A stretch of DNA of 6,856 nt from Eubacteriales bacterium (GTDB lineage: Bacteria > Bacillota_A > Clostridia > Lachnospirales > Lachnospiraceae), in contig JAUNAE010000205.1 of NCBI GenBank assembly GCA_030527765.1, forward strand, positions 1 through 6,856. The letters run 5' to 3'. This document shows, in pieces, positions 1-6,160 of this stretch. Under the pieces are notes generated by a model. That model had not been told where the DNA came from and searched no databases. It saw only the letters and a list, made by a program, of their open reading frames with translations. Numbering within the stretch: the first letter of the stretch is position 1; each line of letters opens with the position of its first letter. Made by a program: the position numbers and the translations under genes.

Positions 1-63
1 GATTCGAACCTGCGGCCTCCTGGTCCCAAACCAGGCGCTCTAGCCAAGCTGAGCCACACCCCG
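1..63 (-). tRNA. tRNA-Pro (anticodon TGG), 3' end cut by the window edge
   Basis: Read on the minus strand, the mature 5' end CGGGGTG begins at 63. It is followed by a D-arm (GGCTCAG...AGAGC), an anticodon stem CCTGG/CCAGG around a seven-base loop TTTGGGA, a variable region, and the start of the T-arm with GGTTCGAATC at the left edge. The anticodon TGG lies at 26-28, which reads proline CCN codons. The 3' part of the T-stem, the acceptor strand and any encoded CCA lie outside the window, so acceptor pairing cannot be checked. The gene has its own promoter about 64 bases upstream and is separated by a hairpin from the protein operon on the same strand. Confidence 0.96.
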
Positions 64-126
64 CTGAAAACATTTCTGATGCTTTGCATCTTATTAAGTT
101 GTTGCATCACGTTTGACGCAAGACAT

Positions 127-155
127 ATTATATTACCGAGCAATCAGAATGTCAA
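127..155 (-). promoter_or_regulatory. Sigma-A promoter of the tRNA-Pro gene, with upstream A-tract
   Basis: The minus strand carries a perfect TTGACA (150-155), exactly 17 bases, then a perfect TATAAT (127-132). Transcription should start near 119-120, giving a precursor leader of about 56 bases before the tRNA. Upstream of the -35 box, positions 156-192 are almost pure A-tracts on this strand, which resembles an UP element that binds the RNA polymerase alpha C-terminal domain. The leader contains a small hairpin (GATGC at 86-90 with GCATC at 78-82). A double-consensus promoter is typical of stable RNA genes. Confidence 0.88.
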
Positions 156-196
156 CAACTTTTTTTAATTTTTTTTATTTTTTATTTTTTTTCCGG

Positions 197-219
197 AAAA
201 TGCCCGAATTCCGGGCATT
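197..219 (-). terminator. Intrinsic terminator of the four-gene phosphoesterase/rdgB operon
   Basis: On the minus strand the hairpin AATGCCCG (212-219), loop GAATT, CGGGCATT (199-206) starts five bases after the stop codon of the 225-719 gene. It is followed by a short U-run: four T bases counting two that pair in the stem. The stem is strong and well placed, but the U-tract is short, so termination may be partial. Confidence 0.62.
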
Positions 220-224
220 CCAGG

Positions 225-719
225 CTACAGTATCCGTTCTTTCAGATATCGGATCTCTGCAGTAACATTTCCGTCTTCCGAGAATTCTACTACTGCATAA
301 CTCGGAAGTTTTCCTATTTGCCGTGGATATGACAGACTTCCCGGATTCACAACCCAGAGCCCGTCTCTGCACTCTGCCACCGGCTTGTGTGTATGTCCGA
401 AGAATGCCAGATCGCACTCTCTGCTTCTGGCCTCGTCCCGAAGCCATGCGAGATCCATAGAGACCCCGTAGAGATGTCCATGGGACACAAGAATGTTGTG
501 TCCCATCAGGATTATTTGTTCCTCTCGCTTTAATTCTGAAAAAAAGTCATTATTTCCCGCAACGATGGTACAGGGACATCCGGCAAGAGATTGCACATAG
601 GCTTCCTGTCCCTCCACATCCCCACAGTGAATCAAATGATCAAAAGGTTTCTCCAATTGAATGGCCATTTGAAGTTCTTCATCTTTTCCATGGGTGTCGC
701 TGATAACCATCACTTTCAT
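225..719 (-). CDS. YfcE/MJ0936-type metallophosphoesterase (YsnB-like)
   Basis: A 164-residue predicted cytoplasmic metal-dependent phosphodiesterase of the calcineurin-like superfamily. The full metal-site set is visible: SDTHG (D8, H10), GD at 33-34, GNND at 55-58, H80 in SHGH, and GHTH at 108-111, followed by the NPGS turn at 125-128. The length is normal for the short YfcE/MJ0936 group. The ATG overlaps the rdgB stop as ATGA (716-719), and AAGGA lies about nine bases upstream inside rdgB, so translation is probably coupled. In Bacillus subtilis the homologue ysnB also follows the rdgB orthologue ysnA, which supports the assignment. The natural substrate is not established for this group; members hydrolyse artificial phosphodiesters in vitro. 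It is the last gene of the operon and a paralogue of the 2539-3087 gene. Confidence 0.92.
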   Translation of the reverse strand: MKVMVISDTHGKDEELQMAIQLEKPFDHLIHCGDVEGQEAYVQSLAGCPCTIVAGNNDFFSELKREEQIILMGHNILVSHGHLYGVSMDLAWLRDEARSRECDLAFFGHTHKPVAECRDGLWVVNPGSLSYPRQIGKLPSYAVVEFSEDGNVTAEIRYLKERIL

Positions 720-1312
720 CCCAGAATATCCTTCAATTCTTCACGCATAGCCCGAAGTGCTTTTCCCCGGTGACTGATACGGTTCTTTTCCTCTCTGGAA
801 AGTGCTGCGGAGCTGCATCCATATTCCGGAAGATAAAAGATAGGATCATATCCAAATCCATTCTCTCCTTCTTCCTTATAGCCAATACGTCCTTCCATAG
901 TTCTTCGGATCGTCTTCGTTGTTCCATCCGGAAAAGCAGCGCAGACAGCACATACGAATCTCGCTGTACGCTTCTCATCCTCCACACCTTCCAGGCGGGA
1001 AATCAAATTTGCATTCTTAATACGATAAGAAGTATCCTCCCCCATGTATCTCGCAGAATAAACGCCCGGTTCCTTGTTCAGATAATCAATTTCAAGACCG
1101 GAGTCATCTGCCATTGCAATCTCTCCGGACAGTTCACAGACCGCTTTCGCCTTAATTTCGGCATTCGCCTCAAAGGTTTCTCCATCTTCCACAATGTCTG
1201 CCTGAATGCCGGCTTCCTTCATGGAAACAATTTCCACATCAAGATCACTCAGTATTTCCCGAATCTCTCTTAACTTATCCTTATTACCGGTTGCAAAGAT
1301 CAGTCTTTTCAT
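716..1312 (-). CDS. rdgB: XTP/dITP diphosphatase (non-canonical purine NTP pyrophosphatase, RdgB/HAM1)
   Basis: A 198-residue cytoplasmic house-cleaning enzyme. By family knowledge it hydrolyses dITP, ITP and XTP to the monophosphate plus pyrophosphate, keeping deaminated purines out of DNA and RNA. Visible signatures are the N-terminal phosphate-binding ATGNKDK (T8, N10, K13), the E-rich helix at 42-56, ADDSGLEID at 68-76 with D69/D70 where the catalytic Asp sits, GFGYDPIF at 152-159 and SHRGKAL at 180-186. The length matches the family (about 195-205 residues). AAGGAG lies eight bases before the ATG. The stop codon overlaps the start of the downstream phosphoesterase by four bases, and 38 bases separate it from the methyltransferase gene upstream, so it sits inside one operon. 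No key residue is missing. Confidence 0.97.
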   Translation of the reverse strand: MKRLIFATGNKDKLREIREILSDLDVEIVSMKEAGIQADIVEDGETFEANAEIKAKAVCELSGEIAMADDSGLEIDYLNKEPGVYSARYMGEDTSYRIKNANLISRLEGVEDEKRTARFVCAVCAAFPDGTTKTIRRTMEGRIGYKEEGENGFGYDPIFYLPEYGCSSAALSREEKNRISHRGKALRAMREELKDILG

Positions 1313-1350
1313 AGAAAATTCTCCTTTTCCTACAGTTTCCTATTTATCAC

Positions 1351-2499
1351 TTATCGCGGTTTCTTCGGCGGCTTTGGTCCCAGAAACTGATAGAAATATG
1401 TTTTCAGCATACCATTGTAAATTTTTCGATTCTTGTCAGCTTTTCTTCCGATATCCCTCTCTGCGTTTTCATAGGAGGTAATCAGATACATAGACCACTT
1501 GTCCAACCCTGCAAAACTTTCTCCAATTTCCCGATAGAGAGGCGGAAGTGCCGCTTTTTCCTCCAGACGTTCTCCATAAGGAGGGTTCGTGATCACAAAT
1601 CCATAGGGTTTTGCGTGGCTCAGATCCTTCACTGCACGTTTTTGGAAATGAATCAGATGATCCACTCCTGCAAGCTTCGCATTGGCTCTGGCAGCCTTCA
1701 ATGCGTCCTCGTCGATATCGTATCCCTGAATATCCGTAGTGACACTCAGATCTACCAGGTCTTGTGCTTCTTCTCTCACATCTGTCCAGATCTGAGGAGT
1801 AATGAGATGTTCCCACTGCTCTCCCAGGAAGTGACGTTTCAGTCCCGGTGCCATGTTCGCTGCAATCATCGCTGCTTCAATAGGGAATGTACCACTTCCG
1901 CAGAAAGGATCTACCAGAATTCTGTCTTTGTTCCATGGAGTCAGCATAATCAGTGCTGATGCCAGAGTCTCTGTAATCGGTGCTTTCACGGTCATCTGTC
2001 GGTATCCTCTCTTATGAAGAGAAACACCGGACGTATCAATACCGATGGTCGCAACATCTTTCATAAAAGACACACGAATCGGAAATTCCGGTCCATCCTC
2101 CGGAAACCAATCCAGATGGTATACCTGCTTCAGTCGCTCCACAATGGCTTTTTTCATAATTGACTGAATATCCGACGGGCTGAACAGCTTACTCTTAACA
2201 GAGTTCGCTTTGGTCACCCAGAATTTTCCGTTTTTAGGAATGTAGTTTTCCCACGGAAGGGCTTTTGTTGCCTCAAAAAGCTCCTCAAAAGTTACGGCAC
2301 GAATCTCTCCTACTTTGAGAAGAATACGCTCTGTACTGCGAAGAAACATATTCGCATCAGCCACACCTCTGGGGTCTGCCGCAAAAGTCACTTTACCGTC
2401 TTCTACTCTGGTAATCTCATAGCCAAGATCCAGAATTTCTCTTTTCAGCACGGCCTCCATTCCAAAATGACATGGAGCAATTAATTCCCACTGTTCCAT
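1351..2499 (-). CDS. THUMP-domain class I SAM-dependent RNA methyltransferase (RlmL/YpsC family)
   Basis: A 382-residue predicted 23S rRNA guanine-N2 methyltransferase, often misannotated as an N6-adenine DNA methylase. Residues 1-60 form the ferredoxin-like N-terminal part (it opens MEQWELIAPCHFGMEAVLKR), about 60-160 is the THUMP RNA-binding domain, and 165-382 is the Rossmann methyltransferase. In the last part, motif I is DPFCGSGTFPIEAA (197-210), an acidic YDID (260-263) follows, and the catalytic motif IV is NPPYGERL (305-312). NPPY is shared with base N-methylating enzymes. The length matches the Bacillus YpsC type, which lacks the second RlmK methyltransferase domain of Escherichia coli RlmL. 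A GAGGAT Shine-Dalgarno precedes the chosen ATG. It lies 39 bases after the YfcE gene with no terminator between them, so the two are probably co-transcribed. The target base (m2G2445-equivalent) is inferred from the family. Confidence 0.93.
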   Translation of the reverse strand: MEQWELIAPCHFGMEAVLKREILDLGYEITRVEDGKVTFAADPRGVADANMFLRSTERILLKVGEIRAVTFEELFEATKALPWENYIPKNGKFWVTKANSVKSKLFSPSDIQSIMKKAIVERLKQVYHLDWFPEDGPEFPIRVSFMKDVATIGIDTSGVSLHKRGYRQMTVKAPITETLASALIMLTPWNKDRILVDPFCGSGTFPIEAAMIAANMAPGLKRHFLGEQWEHLITPQIWTDVREEAQDLVDLSVTTDIQGYDIDEDALKAARANAKLAGVDHLIHFQKRAVKDLSHAKPYGFVITNPPYGERLEEKAALPPLYREIGESFAGLDKWSMYLITSYENAERDIGRKADKNRKIYNGMLKTYFYQFLGPKPPKKPR

Positions 2500-2538
2500 T
2501 CAATATCCTCTTTCTTTCATTTGATCATCATTCATGTC

Positions 2539-3087
2539 TCAGCGAAACTCGATGCTTCGAATGACATTTCCTTCAAAATCTTTGATTGTAAAAGTTTTGT
2601 CCTCCAGAATACCGTAAGTGGAAGGATTTCCTTCCTTAGGAATCGATACAGATCCCGGATTCAGCAAATAATAATCTCCTTTGTCCTCTGCACGAAGAAC
2701 ATGGGTGTGACCATGTACAAGAATATCTCCCTTCTTAAGAGGCGGAAGATTTTTCTCGTGAAAAACATCTCCATGAGTCGCAAAAAACGTAAGATCATTT
2801 AATACGAGAAGAGCATAATCTGCGAGCACCGGAAAGTCAAGCACCATCTGATCCACAGATGCCTCACAGTTTCCCCGAACCGTGTAGATCTCGTCTTTGT
2901 GGTCATTCAGCATTTTGATTACTTCCTTCGGGGCATATTCTTTCGGAAGATCATTTCTCGGACCATGATACAGAAGGTCTCCAAGCATAATCAATCTCTC
3001 TGCTTTTTCCTCTTTGTATGCTTCCAGCATCTTTCTGCAGTAATAGGCAGAACCGTGTAAATCAGACGCAAACATGTATTTTCCCAT
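2539..3087 (-). CDS. yfcE: YfcE-type phosphodiesterase (metallophosphoesterase)
   Basis: A 182-residue cytoplasmic metallo-phosphodiesterase that closely resembles Escherichia coli YfcE along its whole length, including the opening MFASDLHGS, the GDLLYHGPRN block and the NPGSVSIPKEGNPSTYG block (143-157). Metal ligands are visible at D9 and H11, D37, N73 in GNCE, H105 in THGD, and H127/H129 in GHTH. E. coli YfcE is a Mn-dependent phosphodiesterase tested on artificial substrates; its physiological substrate is unknown. GAGGAG precedes the ATG by six to seven bases. It is the first gene of the operon. A clear minus-strand promoter is not obvious: TATAAT hexamers occur upstream at 3117-3122, 3139-3144 and 3144-3149, but none has a good -35 partner. 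Confidence 0.93.
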   Translation of the reverse strand: MGKYMFASDLHGSAYYCRKMLEAYKEEKAERLIMLGDLLYHGPRNDLPKEYAPKEVIKMLNDHKDEIYTVRGNCEASVDQMVLDFPVLADYALLVLNDLTFFATHGDVFHEKNLPPLKKGDILVHGHTHVLRAEDKGDYYLLNPGSVSIPKEGNPSTYGILEDKTFTIKDFEGNVIRSIEFR

Positions 3088-3122
3088 AACATTCTCCTCA
3101 CCTTGACCACCCGAAAATTATA

Positions 3123-3151
3123 TTGCAATTTCAAGTGGATTATATTATAAT
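3123..3151 (+). promoter_or_regulatory. Candidate sigma-A promoter for a plus-strand small RNA
   Basis: TTGCAA (3123-3128), exactly 17 bases, then TATAAT (3146-3151) on the plus strand, predicting a start near 3158. No protein gene follows on this strand; instead there is a hairpin-rich stretch ending in a terminator at 3225-3264. The region is AT-rich and TATAAT also occurs on the other strand, so chance is a real alternative. Confidence 0.5.
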
Positions 3152-3157
3152 TTGACC

Positions 3158-3268
3158 GTAGAAAAATTTTCCCTTTAATGATTTTTCTACAACCCCTTAT
3201 TTATTTTATTATTTATACTCCCCTGAAACACCCGGCAGCTCCCCTGCCGGGTGTTTCTCTTTTATTTC
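3158..3268 (+). ncRNA. Candidate small non-coding RNA of about 110 nt
   Basis: The interval between the predicted start (about 3158) and the U-rich end of the terminator (about 3268) has the architecture of a bacterial small RNA. A 5' stem-loop has perfect 10-bp arms GTAGAAAAAT (3158-3167) and ATTTTTCTAC (3181-3190) around a 13-base loop. A pyrimidine/A-rich single-stranded linker follows (3191-3224), then a 14-bp GC-rich terminator hairpin. There is no plausible coding region. It sits divergent to yfcE, whose start codon is about 70 bases away. I do not recognise a known RNA family. The alternative is that the first dyad is an operator and the second hairpin a back-up terminator or boundary element. 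Confidence 0.4.
3225..3264 (+). terminator. Strong hairpin with plus-strand U-rich tail
   Basis: Perfect 14-bp arms GAAACACCCGGCAG (3225-3238) and CTGCCGGGTGTTTC (3244-3257) enclose a five-base loop. On the plus strand the stem is followed by TCTTTTATTTC, a usable U-rich tail. On the minus strand it is followed by AGGGGAG, which is not. It is therefore oriented as a plus-strand terminator, although the only minus-strand operon ending nearby already has its own terminator at 3299-3339. Confidence 0.65.
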
Positions 3269-3298
3269 AATTCGCTTCCACTGCTTGTTTGATTCGGT

Positions 3299-3339
3299 AA
3301 AAAAGAGTTGTCACAAATACTTCTATTCGCGACAACTCT
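3299..3339 (-). terminator. Intrinsic terminator of the parA operon
   Basis: On the minus strand a 16-bp stem, AGAGTTGTCGCGAATA (3324-3339) with TATTTGTGACAACTCT (3304-3319), closes a GAAG tetraloop and contains only two G-T pairs. It is followed by a run of T (3303-3299). It begins six bases after the stop codon of the 3346-3582 gene, an ideal arrangement for Rho-independent termination. Confidence 0.93.
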
Positions 3340-3345
3340 CCATGA

Positions 3346-3582
3346 TTACAGAAGATATATCGGCAATTCATCCTTGATTCCGACGAACTGCTTTGACTTG
3401 TTGGAAACAACTGCCTTAACCACCTCTTCAGATGGTGCTGCAATTACATTAGTTACAGGCTTCTCAGCTGCAACTGCTGCTTTTGTTGTTTTTGCAGTTT
3501 TGGTTGTAGTTTTTCTTTTTGTAGTGCTTGTCTTCTTTTCTGCACTGGCTGCACGTTTGATACTTTCCTTACCTACTGGCAC
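3346..3582 (-). CDS. Small lysine-rich basic protein, translationally coupled to ParA; function unknown
   Basis: A 78-residue protein that I do not recognise as a named family. The start is GTG at 3580-3582. It is chosen because a near-perfect AGGAGGTGA lies eight bases upstream inside the last codons of parA, and the genes overlap by 14 bases, implying coupled translation. Residues 1-40 are low-complexity and highly basic (KKTSTTKRKTTTKTAKTTKA), resembling histone H1-like or nucleoid-protein tails. Residues 45-78 look more ordered, with a short helix-prone segment (SEEVVKAVVSNKSKQF) and a hydrophobic end DELPIYLL. The protein has 14 Lys and 2 Arg against 7 acidic residues. No signal peptide or membrane segment is seen. 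Its position where a parB often lies suggests, as inference only, a DNA-binding or adaptor partner of the ATPase. Confidence 0.85.
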   Translation of the reverse strand: MPVGKESIKRAASAEKKTSTTKRKTTTKTAKTTKAAVAAEKPVTNVIAAPSEEVVKAVVSNKSKQFVGIKDELPIYLL

Positions 3583-4360
3583 GTCTCGTCACCTCCTCTG
3601 CCAAAGCAATATATTCTTTTGCACTTCGGCTGCTTCGTTTAAACTCCACAACCGGAGCACTGCTGTCCTGTGCCCATTCTACTGCACTGTCTACCCTGAT
3701 CACGGACTCAAATACATAGATGTCTTCCATCTCTTTGAGAATCTCCAGAGTCTGCTTGACATATCCTTTTCGCAGATCTGCTTTTGTAATAACAATTCCC
3801 ATGGTCTGAAGTTCCGGAGATAGTTCTCTCACCATCCGCAGGAACTCAAACATATTTGCAAGTCCAAACATTCCCCAGGGACTGGCTTCCACAGGAACCA
3901 ATACCTGATCGGAGGCACAGAGGATGTTCATCACCCAGCCTCCCAGAGTCGGAGGTGCATCAATCAGAATGAAATCATATACTCCGGATTCTTTGATTTT
4001 TTTCAGGCATTTTCTGAGAATAAATTCTCTCTGCCATTTGGTAAACAGTTCATATTCGATGGAACTCATCAATGTAGAGGATGGAATCAGATCCAGATTC
4101 TCATAGGGCGTATGCACGATGTAATCGGAAAGATCCTTCTGATCTTTCACTGCATAATAAAGATTCTTCGGACTTTCTGCCATCTCCAGTACTTTATCCT
4201 CCGAGAAGAAGGACAAAGACAGATTCAGCTGCATATCTCCGTCAATGAGAAGAACTTTTTTGCCGGCTCTTGCCATTGCGGCTCCTACATTTGAACAGGT
4301 GGTCGACTTACCGCTTCCTCCCTTGTTATTTGTAAAACAGATGGTTACGGTCTGAGCCAT
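3569..4360 (-). CDS. ParA/Soj-family Walker-type ATPase
   Basis: A 263-residue cytoplasmic ATPase of the ParA/MinD superfamily. The deviant Walker A motif KGGSGKST is at 13-20, with signature K13 and P-loop K18. A switch-type LLIDGDMQLN (37-46) stands where most ParA proteins have DxDPQGN. Walker B is FILIDAPPTLG (130-140) with D134. The N-terminus has no helix-turn-helix extension, so it is the short chromosomal/Soj-like type, not the long autoregulatory P1-type ParA. The family makes ATP-dependent dimers that bind DNA and position cargo. No ParB gene is adjacent; the next gene is the coupled basic small protein. The GGAGG Shine-Dalgarno lies 11 bases from this ATG, with two out-of-frame ATGs in between. 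The cargo (chromosome, plasmid relic or another complex) cannot be told. Confidence 0.93.
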   Translation of the reverse strand: MAQTVTICFTNNKGGSGKSTTCSNVGAAMARAGKKVLLIDGDMQLNLSLSFFSEDKVLEMAESPKNLYYAVKDQKDLSDYIVHTPYENLDLIPSSTLMSSIEYELFTKWQREFILRKCLKKIKESGVYDFILIDAPPTLGGWVMNILCASDQVLVPVEASPWGMFGLANMFEFLRMVRELSPELQTMGIVITKADLRKGYVKQTLEILKEMEDIYVFESVIRVDSAVEWAQDSSAPVVEFKRSSRSAKEYIALAEEVTRRASR

Positions 4361-4386
4361 ACCATACCATTCCTCCCTTCCGAGTC

Positions 4387-4420
4387 CAAGTCAGCGATTC
4401 CCTGTAGGTTCATCGCCTTG
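4387..4420 (-). other. Weak stem-loop in the parA leader
   Basis: Within the predicted leader of about 98 bases, GCGAT (4412-4416) pairs with ATCGC (4394-4398). An outer CAAG/CTTG (4417-4420 with 4387-4390) is offset by a three-base bulge. It has no U-tract and lies well upstream of the ribosome binding site. It could stabilise the mRNA or be chance. Confidence 0.25.
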
Positions 4421-4464
4421 CAATTCCGAATATTCACGAAAACGCAAATAGTTACAACGCCTCT

Positions 4465-4493
4465 ATTATATATGGTTTGTTCTGCAATTTCAA
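4465..4493 (-). promoter_or_regulatory. Sigma-A promoter of the parA operon
   Basis: The minus strand has TTGAAA (4488-4493), 17 bases, then TATAAT (4465-4470), predicting a start near 4458. The -35 box lies only 25 bases after the kinase stop codon, and no terminator is seen between them. ParA may therefore also receive read-through from the kinase gene. The -35 is embedded in a 12-mer that recurs upstream of yfcE at 3124-3135. Confidence 0.82.
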
Positions 4494-4518
4494 GGCAGCA
4501 TCCCCTGTCTCAGACGAA

Positions 4519-6123
4519 TTACCAGATTTTGGAATCTACTGCTGCCTTCTCGATGGAAAGACCCTTGAGATAGTTTTCCATATAACGGTTAAAGCCTTCT
4601 ACGCCCTCCGGTGTCGGATCACATACACTGCCCTTCTGACCTGCGAAGACTTCTTTGTCCAGATACTCTTCCAAAGACTCTCCGTCCTTCTTATTCACCA
4701 GGTAAGATGCCAGAATTGCAATACCCCATGCTCCGCCTTCTCCTGCTGTTTCCATAACAGAAACCGGCGCGTTCACTGCATCTGCAAGAATCTGCTGTGC
4801 AACACCTTTTGTCTTAAAGATTCCTCCATGTCCAAGAAGACGATCAACTTTGACATTTTCTTCCTCGAAGAGAATATTCAGTCCAACTCTCATAGCACCG
4901 AAGCAGGTGTAGAGATTGTTTCTCATAAAGTTTGCAAGAGTGAAACGGCTCTCCGGAGATCTTGCGAACAGCGGACGACCTTCTGTAAATCCGGTCATGT
5001 GCTCTCCGGAATAATAGCAGTAGGATAACAGACCACCGCAGTCCGGATCTCCCTCCATAGCCTTGCGGTACAGATTTCCGTAAACCTCTCCGATATCTGC
5101 CTTAACACCCATAGTTTCCAGCACTTCATGGAACAGGCTTACCCAGCCGTTCAGATCGGAAGTACAGTTGTTGGAATGAGCCATCGCAACCAGATCACCG
5201 GACGGTGTAGTTACCATATCGATTTCACGATGAAGTTTTGCAAGTTCTTTTTCAAGGACGATCATTGCAAATACAGAAGTACCTGCGGAAACATTTCCGG
5301 TTCTCTTGGCAACACTGTTTGTTGCAACCATACCGGTACCTGCGTCACCCTCCGGAGGACACATTGGTACACCCGGCTTCAGAGCACCGCTGACATCCAG
5401 AAGTTTTGCACCTTCTTCTGTCAAAAATCCCGCTTCTTCACCGGCAACTTTTACTTCCGGCATAATATCACGAAGCTTCCAGGAAAAGCCATACGGTTTC
5501 ACCAGTTCATCAAACTGGTCTACCATTCGCTGATGATAATCTCTTGTCTCCATATCAATCGGGAACATACCTGCTGCATCACCGATTCCCTGAATTCTTC
5601 TTCCGGTCAGTTTCCAGTGAACGTAAGCTTCCAGTGTCGTAATGTAATCAATATCTTTGACATGCTCTTCGCCATTCAGAATCGCCTGATACAGATGTGC
5701 AATGCTCCATCTCTGTGGAATGTTGTACTGGAACAGTTCTGTCAGCTTCTCGCTTGCCTCACCGGTAATATTGTTACGCCATGTACGGAAAGGTACCATC
5801 AGCTCCCCTTCTTTATTGAATGGCATATATCCATGCATCATAGCACTGATACCGAAAGCACCAATCTCAGTCAGTTCCAAATCATATTTCTCTTTAACAT
5901 CTTTTTTCAGTTCCTGATAGCAGTCCTGGATACCGGTCCAGATATCCTCCAGACTATAAGTCCAGATTCCGTTCTCATAACGGTTCTCCCACTCATGTCC
6001 GCCGGATGCAATCGGCGCATTCTTATCATCTACCAGAACAGCCTTAATTCTTGTGGAACCAAACTCAATTCCAAGTGCGGTTCTCTTCTCAAGAATCGCC
6101 TGTTTTACTTCTGCAATACCCAT
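4519..6123 (-). CDS. FGGY-family carbohydrate kinase, probable pentulose (ribulose/xylulose) kinase
   Basis: A 534-residue cytoplasmic sugar kinase with the two-lobed FGGY fold. Residues 16-32 carry the phosphate loop [15 protein letters not shown], a variant of the usual GIDx[13 protein letters not shown] (90-98) corresponds to the substrate-side QMHG segment of xylulokinases. EGDAGTG (258-264) places D260 as the likely catalytic base. TGNVSAGTS (275-283) is a nucleotide-binding turn, and the C-terminal domain has GHGGIFKT and [11 protein letters not shown], typical of FGGY_C. The GGGAGG Shine-Dalgarno lies nine bases before the ATG. The protein resembles what I recall of the clostridial AraK group, annotated as xylulokinase but reported to act on L-ribulose; this is memory and not a search result. 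No isomerase, epimerase or transporter gene lies in the window. Upstream GTAC-containing repeats suggest sugar-responsive control. Confidence 0.9.
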   Translation of the reverse strand: MGIAEVKQAILEKRTALGIEFGSTRIKAVLVDDKNAPIASGGHEWENRYENGIWTYSLEDIWTGIQDCYQELKKDVKEKYDLELTEIGAFGISAMMHGYMPFNKEGELMVPFRTWRNNITGEASEKLTELFQYNIPQRWSIAHLYQAILNGEEHVKDIDYITTLEAYVHWKLTGRRIQGIGDAAGMFPIDMETRDYHQRMVDQFDELVKPYGFSWKLRDIMPEVKVAGEEAGFLTEEGAKLLDVSGALKPGVPMCPPEGDAGTGMVATNSVAKRTGNVSAGTSVFAMIVLEKELAKLHREIDMVTTPSGDLVAMAHSNNCTSDLNGWVSLFHEVLETMGVKADIGEVYGNLYRKAMEGDPDCGGLLSYCYYSGEHMTGFTEGRPLFARSPESRFTLANFMRNNLYTCFGAMRVGLNILFEEENVKVDRLLGHGGIFKTKGVAQQILADAVNAPVSVMETAGEGGAWGIAILASYLVNKKDGESLEEYLDKEVFAGQKGSVCDPTPEGVEGFNRYMENYLKGLSIEKAAVDSKIW

Positions 6124-6125
6124 AA

Positions 6126-6147
6126 TAAAAAACCTCCCGCTTTTTTA
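6126..6147 (-). promoter_or_regulatory. Ribosome binding site of the kinase gene in an A/T-stem loop
   Basis: On the minus strand A-rich 6141-6147 can pair with T-rich 6126-6132 (7 bp, all A-T), leaving the eight-base loop GCGGGAGG that holds the Shine-Dalgarno, just three bases from the ATG side. The stem is weak and would present the site in the loop, not bury it. Regulatory meaning is uncertain. Confidence 0.35.
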
Positions 6148-6160
6148 GTTTTTTAACCAT

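Noticed and set aside
157..192. Poly-T run as a possible plus-strand terminator tail.
   Set aside because: No GC-rich stem precedes it on the plus strand; on the minus strand it reads as an A-tract upstream of a consensus promoter, which explains it better.
3225..3257. The GAAACAC...GTGTTTC arms look faintly like a parS centromere site near a parA gene.
   Set aside because: The canonical parS is a compact 16-bp palindrome centred on CACGTG; here the arms are GC-rich and separated by a loop, as in a terminator hairpin.
3308..3823. Open plus-strand frame with a hydrophobic stretch (VVFAVLVVVFLFVVLVFF-like) opposite the small basic protein.
   Set aside because: The hydrophobic run is just the antisense of Lys/Thr-rich codons of the 3346-3582 gene, and the frame starts inside the parA operon terminator.
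4477..5028. Open plus-strand frame of 183 codons overlapping the kinase 3' end.
   Set aside because: It is antisense to kinase coding sequence with no ribosome binding site and no recognisable domain.
5128..6156. Long open frame on the plus strand opposite the kinase gene.
   Set aside because: It lies antisense to a clearly conserved FGGY kinase, and its translation is Cys/Phe/His-rich low-plausibility protein with no motif; it is a shadow of the kinase codon usage.
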